Positions 1 through 9,640 of a DNA stretch of 64,000 nucleotides are shown here, in pieces; the first letter of the stretch is position 1; each line of letters opens with the position of its first letter. The translations under genes were made by a program, and so were the position numbers. The stretch covers positions 49,260-113,259 of the forward strand of contig JAHRWT010000091.1 of the NCBI GenBank assembly GCA_019105045.1. The letters are read 5' to 3'. The notes below the pieces were generated by a model that saw nothing but the letters and a program-made list of their open reading frames with translations, was not told the DNA's origin and did not search any database. This DNA comes from Sterolibacterium sp. (GTDB taxonomy: Bacteria; Pseudomonadota; Gammaproteobacteria; Burkholderiales; Rhodocyclaceae).

Positions 1-58
1 AAAACACCCCATCCTGCACGCGGAATGGATGTATCTGGATATTGAGGCCCAGCCTTGA
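1..58 (+). CDS. C-terminal end of a peptide ABC transporter substrate-binding protein (truncated by window edge)
   Basis: Frame 2 reads KHPILHAEWMYLDIEAQP*, nearly identical to the C-terminus of the next ORF (KHPILHAEWLYMDLDETK*). Confidence 0.8.
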   Translation, partial: KHPILHAEWMYLDIEAQP

Positions 59-59
59 G

Positions 60-1886
60 ATGAAACCTCTGGTTCGCTCTTTCCGCCTGCTGTTCTGCCT
101 GCTGTTCTGCCTGCTGGCCGGCCTTGGCACCTCGGCCAACGCCAAGGAAAAGCAGCAGGCACCGGCCCAGGAAACGCCGAAGACCTTGCGCTGGATGTTT
201 TCGGCGGCGGCAACGGGCTTCGATCCGGCCGGGGTGCATGATTACTACTCGGGCACGATACTCGAAGCGGTCTTTGAAACCCTGCTCACCTATGACTATC
301 TGGCCAATCCGCCACGACTGGTGCCGCAAATCGCGGCGGCCATGCCCCAGGTCAGCGCGGACGGTCTGACTTACACCATCGCCATCAAGCCAGGCATCCA
401 TTTCGCGCCCGATCCGGTATTTGCCGGAGCCAAGCGCGAATTGACGGCGGCCGATGTGGTCTATTCCTGGCAGCGTTTGCTCGACCCCAAAGTACGCTCG
501 CCTTACAGTTTTCTGGTGGAAAACCGTTTTGTCGGACTGGATGCGCTGGCACTTGAGGCCCAGCGCACAGGGCATTTCGATTACGACCGCACGGTGCCCG
601 GCCTGCGTGCGCTGGATCGCTATACCCTGCAGCTGCAGCTGTTGCAGCCCGATCCCAATCTGCTGCATGTGCTGGCGTTTTCGCGGATGAGCGTGCTGGC
701 ACGTGAAGTGGTCGAACGCTACGGGGATCTCAGTCAGCGGGTGATGGATCATCCGGTCGGCAGCGGGCCATTTCGTCTCAAGCAATGGCAGCGCGGCGCC
801 AAAATCGTGCTGGAGCGCAATCCCAACTACCACGGCCTGACCTGGGATTTTGCCGCCAGCGCGGCAGCCGATGATGCCGCAGCCCAGCGCATCGTGCGCC
901 AGATGCAGGGCAAGGCGCTACCCGCCATCGAGCGCATCGTCATCAGCATCATGGAAGAAGACCAGGCCCGCTGGCTGGCTTTTCAGAATGATGAACTGGA
1001 CGTGATGAACATGGACGGCCCACTGGCGCCGCGCGCGCTCGACGGCAGCCAGCTCAAGCCGGCCCTGGCTGCCCGTGGCATCCAGCTTTCACGGGTGCCG
1101 GACATGGAAGTCATGTATCACTACTGGCAATGGAATGACCCGGTGGTGGGTGGTATGGGCAAACCGCAGATCGCCTTGCGACGGGCGCTGGCCATGGCTT
1201 ATGACGTGGCCGAAGAAATCCGCGTGGTGCGCAACGGCCAGGCCATTGCCCTGGATTACCCGATTCCGCCCGGCGTGGCCGGCCATGCTGCGGACTGGCA
1301 CAGCAGCGTGACACACGATGTCGCCACCGCCAATGCCCTGCTCGACCGCTACGGCTATGCCAAGGGCGCGGATGGCTGGCGTCGTCAGCCCAATGGTCAG
1401 CCGCTGTCCATCCGCTATGCCAGCCGGCCGGATTCCATGGGTCGGCAGCAGGAAGAAATGTGGCAAAAAGCCTTTCATGCGCTGTCCATCCGCATGGAAT
1501 CGCAGAAAATGCCTTTTCCCGAACTGATCAAACTGGAAAAACAATGCCGGCTGCAGATGCGCAGTGCGGGCTGGATCGGCGATTATCCGGATGGTGATAA
1601 CTTCATGCAGCTGCTCTACGGCCCGCGCAGCGGCCAGAGCAATGCGGGCTGCATCAAGATACCGGAATATGATCGCCTGTATGCCGCCAGCCAGCGCCTG
1701 CCCGACGGCCCCGAGCGCAATCAGCTCTATCACCAGATGGCGCGCCTGATCGAATACTATGCCCCCTGGCGACTGGGCCTGGCGCGGGTGCGCAACATGC
1801 TCTTGCAGCCGCGCGTCATCGGCTATCGCAAACATCCCATACTGCACGCCGAATGGCTGTACATGGATCTGGACGAGACGAAATGA
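60..1886 (+). CDS. ABC transporter substrate-binding protein, family 5 (oligopeptide/dipeptide)
   Basis: ORF with hydrophobic signal-like N-terminus (MKPLVRSFRLLFCLLFCLLAG) and SBP_bac_5-like sequence; ATG at 60 is preferred over the listed 42. Followed by permeases and ATPase. Confidence 0.88.
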   Translation: MKPLVRSFRLLFCLLFCLLAGLGTSANAKEKQQAPAQETPKTLRWMFSAAATGFDPAGVHDYYSGTILEAVFETLLTYDYLANPPRLVPQIAAAMPQVSADGLTYTIAIKPGIHFAPDPVFAGAKRELTAADVVYSWQRLLDPKVRSPYSFLVENRFVGLDALALEAQRTGHFDYDRTVPGLRALDRYTLQLQLLQPDPNLLHVLAFSRMSVLAREVVERYGDLSQRVMDHPVGSGPFRLKQWQRGAKIVLERNPNYHGLTWDFAASAAADDAAAQRIVRQMQGKALPAIERIVISIMEEDQARWLAFQNDELDVMNMDGPLAPRALDGSQLKPALAARGIQLSRVPDMEVMYHYWQWNDPVVGGMGKPQIALRRALAMAYDVAEEIRVVRNGQAIALDYPIPPGVAGHAADWHSSVTHDVATANALLDRYGYAKGADGWRRQPNGQPLSIRYASRPDSMGRQQEEMWQKAFHALSIRMESQKMPFPELIKLEKQCRLQMRSAGWIGDYPDGDNFMQLLYGPRSGQSNAGCIKIPEYDRLYAASQRLPDGPERNQLYHQMARLIEYYAPWRLGLARVRNMLLQPRVIGYRKHPILHAEWLYMDLDETK

Positions 1887-4039
1887 AACAAGCAAGGCCA
1901 CGGATATTCACACTGGCATCGGACACAGCGCTCCGGCACGCGCTGGCTCGCCTGGGCGCAGCCGCCCTGTTCTGCCTCCTGCCGCTCACGGCCGGGGCGA
2001 CTGAAGTCACGGCAACCACGGCAGCTGAAGCCAAGCTCGCAGCCGCAGCCAAAATCGGCATCGCCCCCCGTCCCAACCTGCCCATCTGGGATGCCGCCAC
2101 GCTGCCCCACGTCTGCCAGCAAGGTTTGCAGCAGTTGCAACAGCAAGTCGCCGCGCTGGAAAAATTGCCGCTGGAAAATGCTGCTGCAACCACGGCTACA
2201 GCCACCGCCTCAGCCGCCTTCCTCGCCGCCTGGAACACGCTGCAGATATCCCAGGAAGACATCGAAAGCCCGGTCTATCTGCTCAACAATGTGGCGCCTG
2301 ACTCCGCAGTGCGTGCGGCAGCGGATGACTGCCTGTTGGAATACAACAAATTCGGCAGCGCCTTGCTGCAGAACAGCGCCATCTACCAGCGCCTGCGTGC
2401 CGTGCAGCCGGCGGATGCCGTGGATGCCCGGCTGCAAAAAGAGCTGCGGGAAGCCTTTGAGGATACCGGCGTGGCCCTGCCGGCAGAGAAAAAACAACGC
2501 ATGACGCAAATCCTCGAACGACTGGAAGTGCTGCGCCAGGAATTCGACCGCAATATCCGCGACAACCCGACGCGTCTGCGTTTCAGCGCTGCCGAAGTGC
2601 GCGGTTTGCCGGCAGGCTATCTGCAGCGCGCCCAGCGCGATGAGGCCGGCAACTATCTGCTCGGTTTCGACTATCCCGACTACGTGCCCTTCATGGAAAA
2701 CGCCGAAGATGCCGCCGCCCGTCAGCGTTATCAGTTTGCTTTCGTCAATCGCGGTGGTGAGCGCAATCTCGCAGTGCTGAATGAAATCATCGCGCTGCGC
2801 CAGGAAATGGCAGCACTGTTCGGCCTGCCCAGCTACGCCGATTTCGTGTTGCGCCGACGCATGGCCGGCACAGCGGCTGCCGTGCATCGGTTTCTGGACG
2901 ATGTCGCCAGCCAGGTGCGCGCCGTCGAACTGCGCGACCTGGAGGAATTGCGTCAGACCAAGGCCGAGCATCTGGGCCTGCCGCTGGCGCAAACCACGCT
3001 GCAGCGCTGGGATGTGAGCTATTACCAGGAACGCCTCAAGCGACAGCGCTACGCCATCGATCAGGAAGCCTTGCGCCAATACTTTCCCACAGCAGCCGCC
3101 CTGGCCTGGGCGCTGGATACGGCCAGCCAGCTTTACGGCATCCGCTTCCAGGAAGCCACTGAGGAAGTCAGCCGCTGGCATCCCGAAGTGCGTTATTTCG
3201 ACGTCAGCGATACTCAAAGCGGTGAGTTTCTCGGTGGAATCTATCTCGATCTTTACCCACGCGAAGGCAAATACAGCCATGCCGCCGCCTTTGCCGTGCG
3301 CGGCGCCAGCCGGCTGCAGAGCCAGCCTGCGCATCAACCACGCACGCCGATTTCCGTGCTGGTCAGCAATTTCGATCGCCAGGGCCTGAACTTCAACGAG
3401 CTGGAAACCCTGATGCACGAGCTGGGCCACATCCTGCACGGAGTGCTCTCGCGCACCCGCTATCTCGACCACGCTGGCACCCGGGTCGAGCGTGATTTCG
3501 TCGAAGCGCCTTCGCAGATGTTTGAAGCCTGGGCGCAGCGGCTGGAAACCGTCAGCCGTCTGGCCGACTTCTGCCAACCGGCCTGCCCGCGCGTCGATGC
3601 CGAGATGATGCAACGCCTTGATGCCGCGCGCCGGTTTGGCCGGGGCATCCACTATGCCCGCCAACATCTCTACGCCAGCTACGACATGACGGTGTATGGC
3701 CCCCAGGCCGGCAATGCACTCGCCATCTGGCAAGAAATGGAAAGCGCCACGCCGCTGGGTCATACTCCCGGCACAGCATTCCCGGGGCAATTCAGCCACA
3801 TCATTCGCGGCTATGGCGCCGGTTATTACGGCTACATGTGGTCGGAAGTGCTGGCGCTGGACATGCTCTCGCAGTTCGGTGAGCAGCTGCTGAATCCGGC
3901 CGTCGGCCAGCGCTTTCGCCATGAGATTCTGGAACGCGGTGGCGAGCGCAGCGGCGCCGAGATGGTGCGCGCCTTCCTGCAACGTGGTCCTTCCACGCGC
4001 GCCTTCTTCGCGGAAATCAGCGGCCAGCAGGCACCTTGA
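1883..4039 (+). CDS. M3 family metallopeptidase (oligopeptidase) with signal peptide
   Basis: Zinc motif HELGH in LETLMHELGHILHG, M3-like C-terminal region, N-terminal signal-like stretch; ATG overlaps the upstream stop (ATGA). Confidence 0.87.
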   Translation: MKQARPRIFTLASDTALRHALARLGAAALFCLLPLTAGATEVTATTAAEAKLAAAAKIGIAPRPNLPIWDAATLPHVCQQGLQQLQQQVAALEKLPLENAAATTATATASAAFLAAWNTLQISQEDIESPVYLLNNVAPDSAVRAAADDCLLEYNKFGSALLQNSAIYQRLRAVQPADAVDARLQKELREAFEDTGVALPAEKKQRMTQILERLEVLRQEFDRNIRDNPTRLRFSAAEVRGLPAGYLQRAQRDEAGNYLLGFDYPDYVPFMENAEDAAARQRYQFAFVNRGGERNLAVLNEIIALRQEMAALFGLPSYADFVLRRRMAGTAAAVHRFLDDVASQVRAVELRDLEELRQTKAEHLGLPLAQTTLQRWDVSYYQERLKRQRYAIDQEALRQYFPTAAALAWALDTASQLYGIRFQEATEEVSRWHPEVRYFDVSDTQSGEFLGGIYLDLYPREGKYSHAAAFAVRGASRLQSQPAHQPRTPISVLVSNFDRQGLNFNELETLMHELGHILHGVLSRTRYLDHAGTRVERDFVEAPSQMFEAWAQRLETVSRLADFCQPACPRVDAEMMQRLDAARRFGRGIHYARQHLYASYDMTVYGPQAGNALAIWQEMESATPLGHTPGTAFPGQFSHIIRGYGAGYYGYMWSEVLALDMLSQFGEQLLNPAVGQRFRHEILERGGERSGAEMVRAFLQRGPSTRAFFAEISGQQAP

Positions 4040-4060
4040 AACCTTGAAGCAGACGTTGAC

Positions 4061-4999
4061 ATGACCGCCTTCATCCTCCGCCGCCTGTGGCAAATGCTGC
4101 CGACCCTGCTGGGCGTGGTGCTGCTGGTATTCTTTCTCTTCAACTGGGTCGGTGGCGACCCGGCCTATGTGCTGGCCGGCAAGATCACCAGCCCGGAACA
4201 GATTGCCAATATCCGCAAACAGCTGGGTATTGATGAACCCATCTGGGTGCAGTTAGGGATCTTCATCCAACAAATTCTCACGGCTGATTTCGGTGTCAGC
4301 TGGAGCACGGGTGAATCTGTCGGCAGCATCCTCAGCAGCCGCATGGGGCCATCACTGACGGTGCTGATTCCGCTGCAGATACTTGAGGTGCTGATTTCGG
4401 TGGCGCTGGCCCTGGCGGTGGCCTATGTACGCGGCACACTGACGGATCGACTGGTGATGATCAGCTGCACGGTCGGCATGTCGATCAGCATCCTGGTCTA
4501 TATCATCGTCTTTCAATATTTCTTTGCCTATCAACTGGGCTGGTTTCCGGTGCAAGGCTGGGGCGAGCACTGGTTGCAGAACCTGGCCACTTACGCCGCC
4601 CTGCCCATCCTGATTGCCCTGACCGTCAGCATCGCGCCCAACCTGCGCCTGTATCGCACCTTCATGCTCGATGAAATCTCCCAGGACTATGTGCGCACCG
4701 CGCGCGCCAAGGGCCTGAGCGAACACCGCATACTCTGGCTGCACGTGCTGCGCAATGCGGCCATCCCCATCATCACCCACGTCATGGCCAACCTGCCGGC
4801 CATGCTGATCGGCGCCTTTCTGATCGAGCGTTTTTTCTCGATTCCCGGCATCGGCCGCGAAGTCATCATGGCCGTTGAACGTGCTGATTTCCCGGTCATC
4901 AAGGCCATCACGGTGTATGTCGCCTGCGCCACCATGGCCTTCAACCTGCTGGCCGACATCATGTACCGGCTGGTTGACCCACGGGTGCAACTGCAATGA
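4061..4999 (+). CDS. ABC transporter permease, DppB/OppB-like
   Basis: Binding-protein-dependent permease signature (DYVRTARAKGLSEHRILWLHVLRNAAIPI), multiple TM segments. Confidence 0.92.
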   Translation: MTAFILRRLWQMLPTLLGVVLLVFFLFNWVGGDPAYVLAGKITSPEQIANIRKQLGIDEPIWVQLGIFIQQILTADFGVSWSTGESVGSILSSRMGPSLTVLIPLQILEVLISVALALAVAYVRGTLTDRLVMISCTVGMSISILVYIIVFQYFFAYQLGWFPVQGWGEHWLQNLATYAALPILIALTVSIAPNLRLYRTFMLDEISQDYVRTARAKGLSEHRILWLHVLRNAAIPIITHVMANLPAMLIGAFLIERFFSIPGIGREVIMAVERADFPVIKAITVYVACATMAFNLLADIMYRLVDPRVQLQ

Positions 5000-6180
5000 C
5001 GCACGCCAGCCTTCATGCATCCGCCGGCCTTTGGATGCTGGCCTGGCGCCGTCTGCGCGCCGACCGGCTGGCCATGATCTGCCTGGGCATCGTCCTCGCT
5101 TTCCTGCTGCTGATGCTGGCTTCGGCCAGCGGATTGATTGCCGCTGACTGGTCGCGCGAAGTCGGCGTGAATTACGCGCCCCCCGGCTTCCTGCACGCGG
5201 AAACCACGGCGGTGACTATGGATGACACCAGCCAGACCACCCCGGCGGATGACAACGCCCCGATCGACAACCCGCGCGATCCATTGGCAGCCGATATCGC
5301 CGAACTGCGGCAACAATTGCAGCAACAGCAGCAATCACGCCACGCACAACCCGCCACCATGACGCAGACCATTGACAGCTACGGCATCATGGATCCCTTG
5401 GCGGAGGATTTGCAAGCCATTCGCGCAGCCATGCAAGATTCGCCAGCGACGACAGACCCAATCACCAAAGGCAGCTCGCTGCCAGCCGAGGAACGCCGCC
5501 TCACCCTGCCTCTGGGTGCCGACAAATGGGGGCGGGATGTGCTGCAAAAAACCATCAAAGGTTCGGAAACCTCGATTCTCGTCGGCCTGATGGCGGCCCT
5601 GCTGGCCACCACGCTGGGTACGCTGCTGGGCGCCGTGGCCGGTTATTTCGGACGCTGGGTGGATGACCTGCTGAACTGGTTCTACAACATCTTCACCTCG
5701 ATTCCCTATCTGCTGCTGATACTCGCCGTGGCCGCCGTGGTGCCGCGTGGCGTGGGCCTGATGAGCATCGTGCTGATCCTCGGCCTGACCGGCTGGACCG
5801 GCGTTTTCCGCCTGGTGCGGGCCGAATACATGAAGCACAAGATCCGCGAATATGTGCAGGCCGCCGACGCCATGGGCGCATCCAATCTGCGCCGCATGTT
5901 CGTGCATATCTTTCCCAACATCAGCCATGTCGCGCTGGTGCAGCTATCAATCCTGGTGGTCGGCTTCATCAAGTCGGAAGTGATTCTTTCCTTCCTCGGC
6001 TTTGGTGTGCCGGTGGATGCCGTCTCCTGGGGCAGTATGCTCAACGAAGCGCAGAACGAACTGATCCTCGGCAAATGGTGGCAGCTGGCGGCGGCCACCA
6101 GCGCCATGGCCGTGCTGGTCACGGCGTTTTCCCTGCTGACCGATGCACTGCGCGATGCGCTTGATCCCAAGCTGAAATGA
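4996..6180 (+). CDS. ABC transporter permease, DppC/OppC-like, with long insertion after TM1
   Basis: Contains LGADKWGRDVLQKTIKGSETSILVG and REYVQAADAMGASNLRRMFVHIFPN; about 100 extra residues between TM1 and the GRD motif. Confidence 0.9.
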   Translation: MTHASLHASAGLWMLAWRRLRADRLAMICLGIVLAFLLLMLASASGLIAADWSREVGVNYAPPGFLHAETTAVTMDDTSQTTPADDNAPIDNPRDPLAADIAELRQQLQQQQQSRHAQPATMTQTIDSYGIMDPLAEDLQAIRAAMQDSPATTDPITKGSSLPAEERRLTLPLGADKWGRDVLQKTIKGSETSILVGLMAALLATTLGTLLGAVAGYFGRWVDDLLNWFYNIFTSIPYLLLILAVAAVVPRGVGLMSIVLILGLTGWTGVFRLVRAEYMKHKIREYVQAADAMGASNLRRMFVHIFPNISHVALVQLSILVVGFIKSEVILSFLGFGVPVDAVSWGSMLNEAQNELILGKWWQLAAATSAMAVLVTAFSLLTDALRDALDPKLK

Positions 6181-6188
6181 CATGAAAC

Positions 6189-8045
<1,857 letters not shown>

Positions 8046-8090
8046 CAACACAGTGGGCGATGACAGCCGCTGGCGGCAGGTTGTTCTGCC

Positions 8091-8130
8091 GCATTGCCGC
8101 ATTGCCACATTGCCACATTGCCACATTGCC
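8091..8130. repeat. Octamer tandem array (gcattgcc/acattgcc) x5
   Basis: gcattgcc gcattgcc acattgcc acattgcc acattgcc read directly. Confidence 0.97.
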
Positions 8131-8195
8131 ACGCTCCCGCGCGCGGATGCGCAGTTCATCGATGCATTCGATCCGATCCAGGCAATCCGCACGAC

Positions 8196-9020
8196 TCATG
8201 CAGTTCGCAATCCAGCATCGCAATCCAGCAACGTCTTTTTCAAACAGGCCAGCACTTGCTGGCGGGCTTTCTGGATGAAGAAGTGGCCGCCATCGAACCA
8301 ATGTTCCTGGTAGCGGCCGTGGGTTGTTCGTTGCCACTCACGCAGTCGTTCGACCGTGACATGCGGATCACTGCGGCCGGCCAGTACGCTCAATGGCATC
8401 GGCAAGGTGGGCCGCCGGACGTCATATCGACGTTGATAATCGGCCCCCAGAGCAAAATCGGCGCGGATGGTAGGCAGCAGCAGGGCCATCAACTCACGGT
8501 TGCCCAGTATTTCCTCAGGCGTGCCCTCATAGCTGCGCAGGCGCTGGATCAGTTCGTCATCCGGCAACTGGTGCAGGCAGGGCATCGGCGTTGGCAAAGG
8601 CGGCGGATTGCAGCCAGACAGCAGCAGTTGCCCGGGCAGGGGCAAACCGTGGGCGTGATGGTGACAGGCCAGCTCGAAAGCCATCAACGCCCCCAGGCTG
8701 TGACCATAGAAAGCAAACGGCAGCGGGGATTGCGCCTGGCATTGCTGCACGACAGCGGTCAACGCAGCAATCAAATCATTGAACGCGGTGTACACCGGTT
8801 CGGCATAACGCGCGCCACGTCCTGGCAGCTGCACGGCGCACAGTTCAATGGCGGGCGCCAGTTCGCGCTGCCAGGGCACGAAAGCCACGGCATTGCCGCC
8901 GGAATAGGGAAAGCAATACAGACGCAGGCGCGGCGGCGGATGTGTGCCGCTCACCGCCGACGAGCGAATCAGCCATGCCTCAGCGCTCACCCCGGTTGCC
9001 GCACCAGCCCTCACGTCCAT
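8196..9020 (-). CDS. Type II thioesterase (GrsT/TEII-like alpha/beta hydrolase)
   Basis: LYCFPYSGGNA...QLPGRGAR...FYGHSLGALMAFELA...GGHFF, typical of thioesterase II family. Confidence 0.88.
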   Translation of the reverse strand: MDVRAGAATGVSAEAWLIRSSAVSGTHPPPRLRLYCFPYSGGNAVAFVPWQRELAPAIELCAVQLPGRGARYAEPVYTAFNDLIAALTAVVQQCQAQSPLPFAFYGHSLGALMAFELACHHHAHGLPLPGQLLLSGCNPPPLPTPMPCLHQLPDDELIQRLRSYEGTPEEILGNRELMALLLPTIRADFALGADYQRRYDVRRPTLPMPLSVLAGRSDPHVTVERLREWQRTTHGRYQEHWFDGGHFFIQKARQQVLACLKKTLLDCDAGLRTA

Positions 9021-9080
9021 TCAGTTCCGCAGACCTTCACGCGCTTCCGCGCGCTTCTGCACACCGCCACGCAGTGCCGC

Positions 9081-9572
9081 TCATTTACGATATGCCGGGT
9101 TCGATGGCCTGCCGGTTTCGTAATATTGCTTGAGGCCCACACCGACTTTCTTCATGTTGCTGCGAATGATGACATTGAGCAACAGCTTGTCGAGCAAGGC
9201 CCCCAGCGCACCCCATTTGATGGTGTAGGTCATGGTTGGCCGGAACAGGGTCTTGCCTTCACCGGCATCTTCCAGGATGTAATGAAAGCGGGCGGCGGCA
9301 AAGATCGGCGGTGGCGGTTTGCTACCGTCATGCAGCTTGATGACAAAGCCCTGGCCCTCGTTCCACTCAACCACGGTTTCATCCATTTCCATGCCCGACG
9401 TGGTATAGACGCGGCGACTGGCCCCCACGCCCTCGCGTTGTTCGGTGGTCATCAGACAATCGCGCAGGCCGGGCACGTATTTGTGCGGGATGGTCAGATC
9501 ACGCAAGCGTTGCCAGACCTCAGCACGTGGCAGATTGACGATGACTTCGGCCGCTGCCGTACTTTTTTCCAT
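9081..9572 (-). CDS. SRPBCC family protein (polyketide cyclase/dehydrase-like)
   Basis: MEKSTAAAEVIVNLPRAEVWQRLRDLTIPHKYVPGL..., START-like fold pattern. Confidence 0.75.
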   Translation of the reverse strand: MEKSTAAAEVIVNLPRAEVWQRLRDLTIPHKYVPGLRDCLMTTEQREGVGASRRVYTTSGMEMDETVVEWNEGQGFVIKLHDGSKPPPPIFAAARFHYILEDAGEGKTLFRPTMTYTIKWGALGALLDKLLLNVIIRSNMKKVGVGLKQYYETGRPSNPAYRK

Positions 9573-9594
9573 GTTTCGTTTCCTTTCCGTTTCA

Positions 9595-9627
9595 ATTCAT
9601 TCGATTCATTCGATTCATTCGATTCGG
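9595..9627. repeat. 9-bp tandem repeat (attcattcg) x3 plus partial
   Basis: attcattcg attcattcg attcattcg attcgg read directly. Confidence 0.95.
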
Positions 9628-9640
9628 CAGGGCTTATCGA

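Noticed and set aside
2210-4093. 627-aa minus-strand ORF opposite the M3 peptidase
   Set aside because: Antisense shadow of a gene with a clear zinc motif; overlaps the next gene's start.
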